A stretch of DNA of 64,000 bases from JAWCQZ01 sp038869515 [NCBI: Halobacteria archaeon] (GCA_038869515.1 JAWCQZ010000009.1:19239-83238), one strand, 5' to 3'. Shown: positions 34,209 through 43,945, counted from the first letter of the stretch. The notes: generated from the sequence alone by a model not told the origin. Numbers and translations: made by a program.

Positions 34209-35570
34209 TCAACTGATTTCCGCCCCGCCCCTTCCCCGCACCATCCGCTCGACCCTCTCCCGCGCCTTGCGGAAGTCATCCTCCGTGAGAACGGGTCTCT
34301 TCCCGCCACCCTTTCCGGCCCGCCCCAGCGCCTCCAGCACCGCCGTGTGGACCAGTTCGGCGATGTGGGCCCCCGTGTAGGGAACCTCCTCGATGGAGCG
34401 GGCGAGGTCGGCCGGGGCGATTCCCGGGGCCAGTTTGTAGCCCCGGAGGTGGATGTCGAACACCCGGGTCCGCCACTCCGTCCCGAAGTCGCTCCGGTTG
34501 CGAGGGTCGAAGACCAGCCTCCGGTCGACCCGCCCCGGGCGGTCGAGGAGGGCCAACTCCACCATGTCGGGGGTGTTGGTGGTGGCGAGGAGGAAGACAT
34601 GGCCCCGGTGCTGGGGGCTGTCGAGGTAGAGGAGGAGTTCCGAGAGAGGGGTGTTCACGAGGTTGTAGCGCGCTTTGCTCGGCGCGAGGTTCTCGATGTC
34701 CTCGACGTAGAGCACCGCCGGCTCCAGGGCCCGGGCGACGTCGAAGATGTAGCCCCAGCCGAGACGCTCCGCGTCGGAGGGGAGGACCTTGAGGAAAGTC
34801 GCCCTGCCACGCACCTTCCGGGCGATGATGGCCGCGAGGAGGCTCTTGCCCATCCCCCGCTCCCCCTCCAGCAGGAGCCCCCGGGGGCGCCCGAGGCCGG
34901 CGGCGTCGAGCCGCGGGCCGTGGAGGAGGGGCCAGAAGAGGTTCTCCTCGACCTCCCGGGCGAAGTGGGCGGGGACCGCGACGTCCCCCCAGTCCACGTC
35001 GGGGACCTCCTCCGGGTCGCCGTAGATGTTGATGGCCCGGCCCCGGAGCGGGTTCCGCTCGTAGACCTCGCGGTCCACGAGCTCGAAGAGGGCGGACGCC
35101 CGGGAGCGGTCGCCCCGCCGGGTGTAGACCGAGACCCGGGTGTAGATGGAGTCCTCGCCCTCCTCCGGGGGGCGGCCCGGACCGGAGGGGCGCAGGGGCG
35201 CGCTCTCCACCACAGCGCGGACCCGGCGGCGCGGGAGGTGGAACTCGCCCCCGAAGATGACGTTGCCGAAGACCTCCTTGGAGCCGTGGAGGTAGGTGGG
35301 GGGCGAGTCCCCGGCGGAGGCCCGGGAGACGCGGCGGTCCACCCGGCGCGAGAGGTCGCGGAGGGCCCTGGCGATGGCGGCGTCGAAGCAGATTGGATAC
35401 TCCTTGTAGGTCCGGGCGGAGGCGGCGAGCGTCCGGACGCCGAGGGTGGTCCGGATGAGGCTGTTGCGGGACTCCTCCTCGGGCGACTCGGCGTCGCGCT
35501 CTCCCCTCCGCTCCGGGGGCCGCTCCCGGCCTTCGGGGCCGGTGAAAGAGGGGGCCGCTTGCCGCTTCAT
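34209..35570 (-). CDS. AAA+ ATPase with large N-terminal region
   Basis: A 453-residue protein. Residues 1-200 are a poorly recognised region, with a Glu/Arg-rich start then strands such as VFGNVIFGGEFHLP. A classical AAA module follows: Walker A GERGMGKSL (about 239-247), Walker B AVLYVEDIEN (about 283-292), sensor LATTNTPDM and arginine fingers near LDRPGRVDRRLVF (about 342-354). The AAA part resembles katanin/Bcs1-type remodelers. No partner is adjacent. A reverse-strand TTATAAG near 35599 is about 30 nt upstream. Confidence 0.8.
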   Translation of the reverse strand: MKRQAAPSFTGPEGRERPPERRGERDAESPEEESRNSLIRTTLGVRTLAASARTYKEYPICFDAAIARALRDLSRRVDRRVSRASAGDSPPTYLHGSKEVFGNVIFGGEFHLPRRRVRAVVESAPLRPSGPGRPPEEGEDSIYTRVSVYTRRGDRSRASALFELVDREVYERNPLRGRAINIYGDPEEVPDVDWGDVAVPAHFAREVEENLFWPLLHGPRLDAAGLGRPRGLLLEGERGMGKSLLAAIIARKVRGRATFLKVLPSDAERLGWGYIFDVARALEPAVLYVEDIENLAPSKARYNLVNTPLSELLLYLDSPQHRGHVFLLATTNTPDMVELALLDRPGRVDRRLVFDPRNRSDFGTEWRTRVFDIHLRGYKLAPGIAPADLARSIEEVPYTGAHIAELVHTAVLEALGRAGKGGGKRPVLTEDDFRKARERVERMVRGRGGAEIS

Positions 35571-35716
35571 CTCGATAGATTCAACGGGAGCCGGGGCTTA
35601 TAACATTCCCTGTCGGATGTCAGGACTTGTGAATGGGGCACCTTCTCCCAGATTTGCAGAAACGGCATTTTTCGGGAGGCGGAGCGGAGGGCAGCGAGCG
35701 GACCATGTGGCCGTAT
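35571..35716. other. Gene-free strip with palindrome-like tail
   Basis: This short strip holds the AAA gene promoter and then a segment with GAAACGGCATTTTTCGGGAG and GCGGAGCGGAGGGCAGCGAGCGG, which again recalls the AT-core/GCGAG style of the dispersed repeats. No gene seen. Confidence 0.35.
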
Positions 35717-36439
35717 TTACGGCGCGGCACGGGACCGCCCCTCCCGCCTCAATCTCCACCAGAGGGCGACGACGCTCCTGGCCAGTCCGAGGATGTCCCG
35801 CCCCAGCCGGACCTTGGTCCGCCTTTGCTCCCGCCACCGGACGGGAATCTCGACCACCTTCATCCCCGCCCTCTGCGCGAGGACGAGGGTCTCGGTGTCC
35901 CAGAACCAGCCGTCCGAGCGGACGCGCCCGAGGAGCGGGAGGAGGCTCTCGCGGCGGAACGCCTTGAAGCCGCACTGGTGGTCGCGGACCCCCGAGCCGA
36001 GCCACAGCCGGACCCAGCCGTTGTAGGCGCCCGAGAGGAAGCTCCGCTTTGGCGAGCGCTCGGCCGCGGAGCCGGGGACCCTCCGGGAGCCGGTGGCGGC
36101 GTCGGCCCCGTCGCGGACCGCCCCGACCAGAGCCGGCAGGTGGGCGACGTCCGTGGCGAGGTCCACATCCATGTAGGCCAAAATCCCGCCCCGGCTCTCC
36201 GCGAAGGCCCGGCGCAGAGCCCCGCCCCGGCCCAGCCGCCGGTCGCTGTGGAGGTGGCGCACATCGGGGAACCTCTCCGCGAGGTCGGCGGCCGCGCGGT
36301 CGGTCCCGTCGGTGGAGCCGTCCTCCGCAAGGATGATCTCGAAGGAGCCGAGGGGCGCGAGGGCGGAGCGGGCCGCCTCCACCGCGCGCGGGAGGCCGGC
36401 AGCCTCGTTGTAGGCGGGGATGACGAGGGAGATGTCCAC
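35717..36439 (-). CDS. Family-2 glycosyltransferase (dolichol-phosphate sugar synthase type)
   Basis: A 240-residue GT-A enzyme, close to the ALG5/dolichyl-phosphate glucose or mannose synthases. Motifs: DISLVIPAYNEAAG at the N-terminus, EDGSTDGT (about 43-50), the metal-binding DVDLATD and the acceptor-site DHQCGFKAFRRE followed by WFWDTE. It would load a lipid carrier with a sugar for the membrane transferases at 37-40 kb. GTG 36439 is preferred: upstream frame codes non-conserved residues and a TATA-like GAAAAT lies about 30 nt before it. Confidence 0.83.
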   Translation of the reverse strand: MDISLVIPAYNEAAGLPRAVEAARSALAPLGSFEIILAEDGSTDGTDRAAADLAERFPDVRHLHSDRRLGRGGALRRAFAESRGGILAYMDVDLATDVAHLPALVGAVRDGADAATGSRRVPGSAAERSPKRSFLSGAYNGWVRLWLGSGVRDHQCGFKAFRRESLLPLLGRVRSDGWFWDTETLVLAQRAGMKVVEIPVRWREQRRTKVRLGRDILGLARSVVALWWRLRREGRSRAAP

Positions 36440-36525
36440 GGGAGCCACAGCGGGGATGCTCGGGAAGCGATTTTCAACCTTTCCCGCAGGACAAGTGATA
36501 AGGGGGGCCGCCGCCAACGGTCCCC

Positions 36526-37323
36526 GTGGCGCAGGAATCGGAGTGGGCGGAGGTGGAGAGCTACGACCTCCCCGGATCCAGGGTCTCGGTCGTCATCCGC
36601 CGCTCCCCCGACGGCGTCGCGGGGCTCTACGAGATGCTCGGTGGAGGGTTCCTCCCGAACCAGGTGGTCGCCGTCGTGGGCCCCCCGGGGGGCGGGAAGA
36701 CCATCGCCATGCTCCAGTTCCTCCACGCCAACGCGAGTCTCGGCCGGAAGTGTTTGCTGGTCAGCGCCGCGGACGAGGAGGAGTCCATCGTCACCTACAG
36801 CCAGACCTTCGGCCTGGACTTCCAGCCCTTCCTCCAGAGCGGCCAGATGCGCATCGTCACCGTGCGGATGATGGACGCGGGCTCGGGCCTCCCCACGAAC
36901 ATCCTGGAGCGGCTCCCGGGACTCATCTCCCAGTCAGGGGCGGAGGTCATCGGGATCGACTCCATCACCGAGTTCCAGGACATGTGCGACAGCGACATGG
37001 AGCGGAAGGGGCGGACCATCGACCTCCGGTGGCAAATCAAGGCCACGGGGGCGACCGCCCTCATCATCGCCGAGGCGGGGGGGCCGCCGGGCATCTCGAA
37101 ATACGGCATCATCGAGTACGTCGCGGACGGGGTCGTCCTCCAGAGCCGCCTCACCAGCGAGGACGGCAGCGAGACCCTCCATGTCGTCCAGGTCCTCAAA
37201 ATGCGGTGGCTCAACCACCCGAAGGAGATCCGCGCCTACCGGGTCACAGCGCGGGGGCTCGAAGTCCTCTCGCCGCTCTACACGGCACTCGCGTCGAGCG
37301 GGAAGAAGAGGAAGGACTCCTAG
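36526..37323 (+). CDS. KaiC-like RecA-fold ATPase
   Basis: A 265-residue single-domain KaiC/RadA-type ATPase: Walker A VGPPGGGKT (about 46-54) and Walker B EVIGIDSITE, with a basic C-terminal tail. Archaeal single-domain KaiC proteins are signalling or chemosensory ATPases of unclear partners, often linked to archaellum control (FlaH-like). It starts at GTG 36526 and its stop overlaps the convergent PMT gene by 4 nt. Confidence 0.82.
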   Translation: MAQESEWAEVESYDLPGSRVSVVIRRSPDGVAGLYEMLGGGFLPNQVVAVVGPPGGGKTIAMLQFLHANASLGRKCLLVSAADEEESIVTYSQTFGLDFQPFLQSGQMRIVTVRMMDAGSGLPTNILERLPGLISQSGAEVIGIDSITEFQDMCDSDMERKGRTIDLRWQIKATGATALIIAEAGGPPGISKYGIIEYVADGVVLQSRLTSEDGSETLHVVQVLKMRWLNHPKEIRAYRVTARGLEVLSPLYTALASSGKKRKDS

Positions 37324-39020
37324 AAGTCCCACGACGCGGGCTGCCCGTGGTTTTTGCCCCACCATAGGGGGAAACCGAACCGAATCCAGCGCAGCGCTTC
37401 CTTGTAGGCGGAATCGGTCGGAGTGCCCGAAATCACCGGATAGAACAGGGCGAAAAGGAGGGCCGCCGCCCCGATGAGGCCCGCCGCCAGCCAGAGCCCC
37501 CGCTTCGGGTCCCTCGCCCACTCCCGCTCCACCCCCCACGCGCATCCGAGGGCGAGGATGGCGACGTTCGGGAAGTAGTGGTAGATGAAGAGCACCCGGC
37601 CGATGGGGGCGAAGGCGGCCCACTGGATTGCCCAGACTGCGACGATGAAGAGCGCGGCGCGCTCCTGGCGGACCCGGGGCAGGGCGAGGAGCACGAAGAG
37701 CAGCCCGGCCCACCAGACGGCCGGGTTCCCCATCGAGACGATGGTCGAGACCTGGCTCCCGAAGGTCTCCCCGTGCATCCAGAGGGGGTGGAGCAGGAGG
37801 GGCCACGACCACCAGGGCGAGCCGTAGGGGTGGGGGGCCTCCAGGGTGGCGTGGTAGGCGAAGATGGAGCGGGGGCCGCAGCACTGCTCCGAGAGGACCT
37901 CGCCGAGACCGAGGCCCGAGGCGTAGTAGGGCGCGTAGGCGGAGAGGTAAATCGCGCCGGCGACGGCGACGCCCGCGGCGAATGGGCGGAGGGAGGCGCG
38001 GAAGAGGTCCCGCTCCCGCCAGACCCGCGCCAGGGCGAGGAGGAGGAGCGCGGCCAGGGAGTTGACGGCGACGACCTTCACGGAGAGCGCGAGGCCGAAG
38101 AGGGCGAGGGCGAGGAAGAGGGGGTGCTTCCAAATCGCCGCCTCCTTTCGAACCAGTTTCTCGCGGGGCGCCATCCACCACGCCGCGAAGAACGCCCACA
38201 TCCCCGTCAGGAAGAGGAAGAGGAAGATCTCCCCGGTCGCGATGCGCGCCTGGGCGAAGTGCATGAAGTCGAAAGTGACGAGCGCGGCCGAGACGATGCC
38301 CGCCCTCCGGTTCCCCAGGAGGTTGCGCCCGAGGAGGTAGGCGGCGGGGATGGCCGCGGCGCCGGCGAGGACCCCCAGGAGCCTCCACCCGAAGGGGCCG
38401 TTGCCCGCGACGAGTATCGAGAGGGCCACCAGATCCTTGGCCAGCGGCGGGTGGGTCCACTCGAAGAAAGGCGGGGCCCGCCGGAGATACTCGTCGGCGG
38501 TCCGCATGAAGTATATCTCGTCGAAGTAGGCGCCGTGGAGGTAGGTCGGGGCCTCGGTCGCAAGCGCCGCCTCGTCCGACAGCCTGCCGGCTCCGGGAGG
38601 GCCCTCGACCCCCGCCACCGGGACGACCTCCAGGTCCCTCACAGCCACCACCTCCGCCACCGTCGCCCGAGACTCGGTGAAGTTCAGGCGCACGTAGCGG
38701 GTGTCGCACCGGGTCGTCGCGGAGGCCCACTGCCGGTAGTAGCCCTGCGCCGACGCGACGGACGGGACGGACCAGGCCCCGGGCGCGCCGCACGACACTG
38801 CGGCCTTCAGGGGTTCGGGGTCGAGGACCGCCAGGAAGACCCGGTCCACCCGCTGGACGCTCCCGAGGTCGAGAACCGCCTCCCCATCTCCCGCCCACCC
38901 GCTCGACGGGAACCCGACGGCCCCGAGATTCGAGAGGCCCGCGGCCAGGAAGAGCGCGGTGAGGCCCGCGACGATGAGCCAGGGGGAGCGGGGATGAGCC
39001 AGGATTTGCCGGAGGTCCAT
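37320..39020 (-). CDS. PMT-family membrane mannosyltransferase (GT39)
   Basis: A 566-residue GT-C transferase with about ten membrane segments. The catalytic DE motif of PMT enzymes is in HGAYFDEIYFMRTA (about 165-170), followed by the FFEWTHPPLAKDL loop typical of this family. Residues 40-130 contain a luminal-type domain with paired cysteines. It would move mannose from a dolichol-phosphate donor to proteins outside. It is followed closely on the same strand by the genes at 39024 and 40289. Confidence 0.83.
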   Translation of the reverse strand: MDLRQILAHPRSPWLIVAGLTALFLAAGLSNLGAVGFPSSGWAGDGEAVLDLGSVQRVDRVFLAVLDPEPLKAAVSCGAPGAWSVPSVASAQGYYRQWASATTRCDTRYVRLNFTESRATVAEVVAVRDLEVVPVAGVEGPPGAGRLSDEAALATEAPTYLHGAYFDEIYFMRTADEYLRRAPPFFEWTHPPLAKDLVALSILVAGNGPFGWRLLGVLAGAAAIPAAYLLGRNLLGNRRAGIVSAALVTFDFMHFAQARIATGEIFLFLFLTGMWAFFAAWWMAPREKLVRKEAAIWKHPLFLALALFGLALSVKVVAVNSLAALLLLALARVWRERDLFRASLRPFAAGVAVAGAIYLSAYAPYYASGLGLGEVLSEQCCGPRSIFAYHATLEAPHPYGSPWWSWPLLLHPLWMHGETFGSQVSTIVSMGNPAVWWAGLLFVLLALPRVRQERAALFIVAVWAIQWAAFAPIGRVLFIYHYFPNVAILALGCAWGVEREWARDPKRGLWLAAGLIGAAALLFALFYPVISGTPTDSAYKEALRWIRFGFPLWWGKNHGQPASWDF

Positions 39021-39023
39021 GGC

Positions 39024-40292
39024 TCACCCGGCCGCCGGGGCCTTCCCCGGGTCTCCGGGCTCCCCCTTCCAGAACCGCCGGAGGACCCATGCGAACAGTC
39101 CCAGATTGAAGCCGACGACGACCGGGATGGTCCAGTCCCGGATGACGGAGGGGCCGCTGTTGAGGACGTGGAGGGCGTAGGCGAGGTTGAAGAGGTGGGA
39201 GCCGGTGAGGGCCGCGTAGAGGAGGCGGCCACGGGGCCACATCAGGGCAAGGAGCGCGAAGACAGGGAACAGATAGCGCTCGTGGATGCGGGTCGCCACC
39301 ATGAAGAAGGCGAAGACAGTGAGGAAGGCGACCTGGAGGAGCAGGAGGTCGCGGTCGGCGGCTTCCGCGTATCGGGTGTGCATTTTCCAGACCAGGAGGC
39401 CCGCGATGGCGAGGAATGCGAGCCACCCCCACGCCTGCAGGGGCAGCCCCATCGCGACGGTCTGGTCGCTCTCCCGCATCCCCGCCAGAGCCCAGAGGTT
39501 GTAGGCGTTGAGGCTCGTCTCCTTGTAGACGTCGTAGCCGCTGAAGTAGCGCTCCGCGATGAAGGCGACAGGGTTCGAGGCGCCCTGGAAGGGGGCGATG
39601 ACCGCCAGCACCGCGGCCGCGGCCGCGAGGCCCGAGGTGACCGCCCGCCGGAGGCCCCCCTCCCTCAGCAGGAGGTAGGCGATGACCGGCATCACGAGGA
39701 CCCCCTGGGGCTTGGTGAGGACCGCGAGGGCGAGGAGGACGCCGGAGGCCTCGAACCATCCGGGTCGCCAGCGGGCCGCGGTGCCTGGGCGACCGCGCAG
39801 GACCGCCACCAGGGCCCCCGCCATGAAGAGGGTGTAGAGAGAGTCCCACTGCCCCCACACGGCGAGGTTGAACATCGTGGCGGGGTTGAAGGCGTAGGCC
39901 GCCGCGCCCGCCAGCGCAATCCGGGAACCCTTCGGCCGCAGCCAGAGAAAGAGGAGGGCGGCGACCCCGAGGTCCACGAGGTTCTGGGGCAACTTCAGGA
40001 AGAGGGCCTCGGTGAAGTCGAAGGGGGCGGCCACCGACCCGAGGAGGCCCGCCGCGCCCTCGGCCCTCCCGATGAGGGCGAACATGTGGATGTTGAGCGG
40101 CGGGTAGTCGCTCCAGACCGCGCCGTAGAAGCCCGAGAGATTGGTGGCGGCCTCGGCGTGCCAGGCGGCGAAGGTGTCGAGGTCGGTGGCGTAGCCGGGG
40201 AGCGGGAAGAGGGCGGCGCGGAGGGCGAGGGAGGCGGAGAGGAGGACGATGAGGAGAAGCCGCTCCCGGCGGGCGGAGGGTGAAGCGCTCAT
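39024..40292 (-). CDS. GT-C membrane glycosyltransferase
   Basis: A 422-residue protein with about ten membrane segments and the GT-C luminal acid motif near the N-terminus (YATDLDTFAAWH, about 35-46) and SDYPPLNIH. It resembles the mannosyl/hexosyl-transferases that use lipid-linked sugars. It starts in the stop of the upstream gene (ATGA overlap) and the PMT gene begins 3 nt beyond its stop, so the three are one operon of extracellular glycosylation. Confidence 0.75.
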   Translation of the reverse strand: MSASPSARRERLLLIVLLSASLALRAALFPLPGYATDLDTFAAWHAEAATNLSGFYGAVWSDYPPLNIHMFALIGRAEGAAGLLGSVAAPFDFTEALFLKLPQNLVDLGVAALLFLWLRPKGSRIALAGAAAYAFNPATMFNLAVWGQWDSLYTLFMAGALVAVLRGRPGTAARWRPGWFEASGVLLALAVLTKPQGVLVMPVIAYLLLREGGLRRAVTSGLAAAAAVLAVIAPFQGASNPVAFIAERYFSGYDVYKETSLNAYNLWALAGMRESDQTVAMGLPLQAWGWLAFLAIAGLLVWKMHTRYAEAADRDLLLLQVAFLTVFAFFMVATRIHERYLFPVFALLALMWPRGRLLYAALTGSHLFNLAYALHVLNSGPSVIRDWTIPVVVGFNLGLFAWVLRRFWKGEPGDPGKAPAAG

Positions 40293-40942
40293 CGCTCGAC
40301 GATCACTTTCCCGGTGAGGCCGAGGAGGGCGTTCCAGTCCTCGAGGCCGATGCCGTCCTTCGCGGCCTCGTAGAGCGTCCGGAACTCGGCGGGCAGCGCG
40401 TAGACCCGGGGGAACCCGCCCTCCCCCTTCGAGAGGGTGACGACGCCGCCCCGCTGCTCGACGGCGTAGGTGGCGACGGGCTCCCCCGCCTCCCACAGGA
40501 CGAGGGTGGCCCGGACCGGGAAACGCTCCACGGGGAGGCCGGCGCCGACCGGCACACGGAGCGCGAGGACCTGCGGCTCCAGTTCGTCCCGCATCTGGAG
40601 GGCGCGGACCCGCCGCTCCGCGAAGAGTGTGTCGATCCAGCCCCGCAACTCCCGCGCGGGCCCGTCGTAGCCCTTCGACTCCCCCTCCTGCAGCGCGTCG
40701 CGGGCCCGTCCCAGGACGAAACTCGACGTCGAGTTGTCGAGGAGGGGCCGGACCCCGTCGAGCGCCCGGCTGAAGCGGGCGGCGTCGGGAGCGGTCCTCA
40801 ACCGCTCGATGCGGCAGTTGGCCGTCGCCTCCGGCCCGAAGGCGCCCGAGTCGCAGGCGAGCCAGGGGAGGAGGAGCAGGGCCGCTGCGGCGACCGAGAC
40901 GCCGCCGACGGCCACGAGAAGGAGCCAGCGGGAGGGCGCCAT
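40289..40942 (-). CDS. Membrane-anchored hypothetical protein
   Basis: A 217-residue protein with one N-terminal membrane segment (WLLLVAVGGVSVAAAALLLL, 6-25) and a soluble outer domain containing two cysteines (ACDSG, NCRIE) that could pair. Not recognised. As first gene of the glycosylation operon it may be a substrate, partner or cofactor of the transferases. Confidence 0.6.
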   Translation of the reverse strand: MAPSRWLLLVAVGGVSVAAAALLLLPWLACDSGAFGPEATANCRIERLRTAPDAARFSRALDGVRPLLDNSTSSFVLGRARDALQEGESKGYDGPARELRGWIDTLFAERRVRALQMRDELEPQVLALRVPVGAGLPVERFPVRATLVLWEAGEPVATYAVEQRGGVVTLSKGEGGFPRVYALPAEFRTLYEAAKDGIGLEDWNALLGLTGKVIVER

Positions 40943-41013
40943 GGGACGCCGCTTTGAACCCGGCAGGACATAAGACCGGTGGTTTATTTCCTCGCCCGGG
41001 AGAACACCGCCGG

Positions 41014-41649
41014 ATGGAGCCGAAGGCGAAGCCGCCCGGCGGGGAGGGGGGCTCCCCGGGCCCCGAGGGCTACCTGCCGACGCTGGAGAAGCGCCTCCTG
41101 GAGGACCCCGGGGACGCCCAGGCGTGGTACCACATGGGCTTCGCTCTCCTCGGGCAGCAGCGCTACGGCGACGCCCTGCGCGCCCTCGACAAGGCGGTCG
41201 CCCTCGACCCGAAGGATGCGTCGGCCCACCACAACCGGGCCGTCGCGCTCTGGCGCCTCGGCCGGCTGGAGGAGGCGGCGGCGGGATTCCAGCGGGTCCT
41301 GGAGATGGAGCCCAAGGACAACGTGGCGATGGCGCTCCGGGCACAGGTCCTGGTGGAAATGAAGCGGCCCCGGGAGGCCCTCGCGCTCTTCCAGAGGGCC
41401 GCGGCCCTGAGCCCCACCTACTACGACGCCCACATCGGCGAGGCGGAGGTCCTTCTCGAACTGGGGAGGCCGGAGGAGGCCCTCGAAGCCGCCCGGCGGG
41501 CGACCGAGCGGTATCCGCGCCGGGCCCGGGGCTGGCTCCTCCGCGGCCGGGCGCTGAGGGGGATCGGCCGCCAGAGGGAGGCGGAGGAGTGCATGCGGAG
41601 GGCGATGGACTCCGGGGACCCGTCGGGGGAGGAGGCGCCTACCCGCTGA
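41014..41649 (+). CDS. TPR-repeat protein
   Basis: A 211-residue protein with at least four tetratricopeptide repeats after residue 35 (AWYHMGFALLGQQRYGDAL, AHHNRAVALWRLGRLEEAA, and so on). TPR domains bind partner proteins. The ATG at 41014 follows TTTATTTCC at about 40983, near -30. It ends 11 nt into the convergent membrane-anchored gene. Confidence 0.82.
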   Translation: MEPKAKPPGGEGGSPGPEGYLPTLEKRLLEDPGDAQAWYHMGFALLGQQRYGDALRALDKAVALDPKDASAHHNRAVALWRLGRLEEAAAGFQRVLEMEPKDNVAMALRAQVLVEMKRPREALALFQRAAALSPTYYDAHIGEAEVLLELGRPEEALEAARRATERYPRRARGWLLRGRALRGIGRQREAEECMRRAMDSGDPSGEEAPTR

Positions 41650-42256
41650 TGGGCCAGATGCGGGGCGCGTAGCCGGCGCAGGGAGCCTCGTTGAGGGGCC
41701 CGAACTGGAGGCACCAGGTGTAGGTCGAGGGGGACTCGATGGTGCCCGCCGGCTCGAAGTAGCCCAGGCGCGGGTCCTCCCGGCCGTTCACGAAGAGGCG
41801 GAAGCCGTGAGTCTCGTTGGCCTCGAGCCGCAGCCCCTCGGCGGGCCAGAGGAACCGCTTGCCGTCGAAGAGGATGCCGAGGGACTCGAAGAAGTATCCG
41901 ACGGTGACCCCCGTGGCGTGCTTGTGCAGTTCCGTGTTTCCCGCCTCCATGTGGACGTTGGGCGAGCGGACCTGGTACTTGAACTTCCCGAAGTGGGCCT
42001 GGGTCACGTCCCGACCGTCGAGGAGGAAGGACCACACCGAGTGGGTGTGCTCGGAGTTGGGGGCCCCCACGAGGCTGGCGTAGGTGCGGCCGCTCGTGTT
42101 GGTCCCGCCGCCGTCCGCGACCGGTCCCGGGCGGTTCTGGATGACCAGGGCGCCGGCGAGGATGAGGACCGCGACCAGCAGGACCGGGACCCAGGGGAGG
42201 GACTTCCGGTCCCCCTCCGGCTCCCGCTTGCCCTTCGTCTTGCCGCCTTTGGCCAT
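41639..42256 (-). CDS. Membrane-anchored extracellular protein, His-rich
   Basis: A 205-residue protein. A Lys-rich start precedes one membrane segment (WVPVLLVAVLILAGALVI, 22-39) and an outer domain with several His (EHTHSVWSF, NVHMEAGNTELHKHATGV), the spacing of which suggests metal binding. Two cysteines sit near the end. Family not recognised. A reverse-strand TATA-like GTTTTTACAG near 42278 is about 25 nt upstream. Confidence 0.65.
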   Translation of the reverse strand: MAKGGKTKGKREPEGDRKSLPWVPVLLVAVLILAGALVIQNRPGPVADGGGTNTSGRTYASLVGAPNSEHTHSVWSFLLDGRDVTQAHFGKFKYQVRSPNVHMEAGNTELHKHATGVTVGYFFESLGILFDGKRFLWPAEGLRLEANETHGFRLFVNGREDPRLGYFEPAGTIESPSTYTWCLQFGPLNEAPCAGYAPRIWPISG

Positions 42257-42307
42257 CCCGCTTCCCAGGACACTGGCCCTGTAAAAACCTTCAGCACGCG
42301 TTCGCGG

Positions 42308-43024
42308 TCAAAGGCCGAGGACTTCCCCCATGGCGTGGATGCCGGGCCTGGCCCCCACGACCCACCGGGCCGCCCGGAGCGCCCCCTCGGCGAATGCGGC
42401 CCGGGAGTGCGCGCGGTGGGTCAGCTCCAGGCGCTCCCCGGGGCCCGCCAGGACGAGGGTGTGGTCGCCCACCACGTCGCCCGCCCGGAGGGAGTGGGTC
42501 GGGGCCCTCCGGCCGCGGTCGGCGGCGATGCGCACCATCTCCCGTGCCGTGCCGCTGGGGGCATCCTTCTTCGATTTGTGGTGGACCTCGGTGATTTCGA
42601 CATCGTAGCCCGGGAGGAGGTCGAGGGCGAGTTCCTCCAGCTTCCAGAAGGCGTTGACCCCCGCGGAGAAGTTGCTCGATACCACCGCTGGAACCCGGCG
42701 GCCGACGGTGCGCCTCAGGGCGGCGGCCTGGGCAGGGGTGAAACCGGTGGTCCCGACGACCAGGGCGGTGCCGGTCCGCGCCGCCATCCGCGCGCTGGCG
42801 AGGGCGCCCGCTGGGGCGGTGAAGTCAATGAGTACCCGCGCCCGGCTCCGCCGGAGGGCCGCCTCCGAGGGGGCCTCGACCCGGACCGGGCCCGACGCGA
42901 GGCCGTGGCCCACGACGTCGAAGGCGGCGCAGAGGGCCATGTCGCGACGCGCCGCGAGGGCCTCGACGAGGGCGCCCCCCATCCGGCCGCGCGCTCCGGC
43001 GACCGCCACCGGCAGAACGGTCAT
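42308..43024 (-). CDS. dapB: 4-Hydroxy-tetrahydrodipicolinate reductase
   Basis: A 238-residue DapB that reduces the DapA product with NAD(P)H in lysine/diaminopimelate synthesis. Visible are the Rossmann loop VAGARGRMGGAL and the catalytic EVHHKSKKDAPSGTA (about 147-161), where His and Lys are the acid/base pair. It overlaps dapA by 4 nt (ATGA), dapA first. Confidence 0.93.
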   Translation of the reverse strand: MTVLPVAVAGARGRMGGALVEALAARRDMALCAAFDVVGHGLASGPVRVEAPSEAALRRSRARVLIDFTAPAGALASARMAARTGTALVVGTTGFTPAQAAALRRTVGRRVPAVVSSNFSAGVNAFWKLEELALDLLPGYDVEITEVHHKSKKDAPSGTAREMVRIAADRGRRAPTHSLRAGDVVGDHTLVLAGPGERLELTHRAHSRAAFAEGALRAARWVVGARPGIHAMGEVLGL

Positions 43025-43911
43025 CGGCGCTTCAGGAGGCCCATCCTGCGGAGCACCTCCTTCAGGCGGGCCTCGTTCTCCGGCCCCAGGGGTGCCAGGG
43101 GGAGGCGGGGCTTGCCGCCCGCCAGCCCCGCGAGTTCGGCGGCCCGCTTCACCGGGACCGGATTCGTTTCCAGGAAGAGGGCCTCGACGAGGGGGGCCAC
43201 CCCGTAGTGGAGCTTCCGCGCCCGGGCGAGGTCGCTCCGGAGAGCCGCCGCCACCAGGCCGGCCATTTCGCGGGGGACGAGGTTCGCGGCCACCGAGATG
43301 ACTCCGTGGCCCCCGAGGGCGAGGATGGGCAGGGTCAGGGCGTCGTCGCCGGCGAGGACGAGGAAGTCGGGCCCCGCCAATTCGATGAGTTTCGACACCT
43401 GGGTGAGGCTCCCCGAGGCCTCCTTGACCCCGGCGATGAGGCCCGCCTCCGCGAGCTCCGCGATCAGGGGCGGCTCGATGTTCTGGGCGGTCCTCCCCGG
43501 GATGTTGTAGAGCAGGAGGGGGATGTCGGCGGCGCGGTGGACCGCCTCGAAGTGGGCGACGAGGCCCCGCCGGTTGGGCTTGTTGTAGTAAGGGGTGATG
43601 AGGAGGGCCGCGGCGGCCCCGGCGTCGGCGGCGTGGCGGGTGAGCTCCACCGCTTCCTCCGTGGAGTTGGAGCCCGTGCCGGCGACCACCGGGGCCTTCG
43701 AGAACTCCACGGCAAGTTCCACGACCCGGTTGTGCTCGTCGTGGCTCAGGGTCGCCGACTCGCCGGTGGTCCCGCAGGGGCAGACGGCGGCGGAGCCCCC
43801 GCGGACGGCGAACTCGATGTTCCGGCGGAACCCCGGCTCGTCGAGGGAGCCGTCCTTCCGGAAGGGGGTGAGGAGGGCGGGGATGGAGCCGCGCAGGCGC
43901 TTGAGCGACAT
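43021..43911 (-). CDS. dapA: 4-Hydroxy-tetrahydrodipicolinate synthase
   Basis: A 296-residue class I aldolase that condenses pyruvate with aspartate semialdehyde. Schiff-base Lys in IAGVKEASG (about residue 160), the YNIPGRT motif with Tyr (about 133), and PCGTTGES at the pyruvate site are visible. ATG 43911 follows a TATA-like reverse GTTTAAGA about 28 nt upstream. dapB overlaps its end. Confidence 0.93.
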   Translation of the reverse strand: MSLKRLRGSIPALLTPFRKDGSLDEPGFRRNIEFAVRGGSAAVCPCGTTGESATLSHDEHNRVVELAVEFSKAPVVAGTGSNSTEEAVELTRHAADAGAAAALLITPYYNKPNRRGLVAHFEAVHRAADIPLLLYNIPGRTAQNIEPPLIAELAEAGLIAGVKEASGSLTQVSKLIELAGPDFLVLAGDDALTLPILALGGHGVISVAANLVPREMAGLVAAALRSDLARARKLHYGVAPLVEALFLETNPVPVKRAAELAGLAGGKPRLPLAPLGPENEARLKEVLRRMGLLKRR

Positions 43912-43945
43912 GGGTCTGAAAGGGGCCAGGGAATCTTAAACCCGC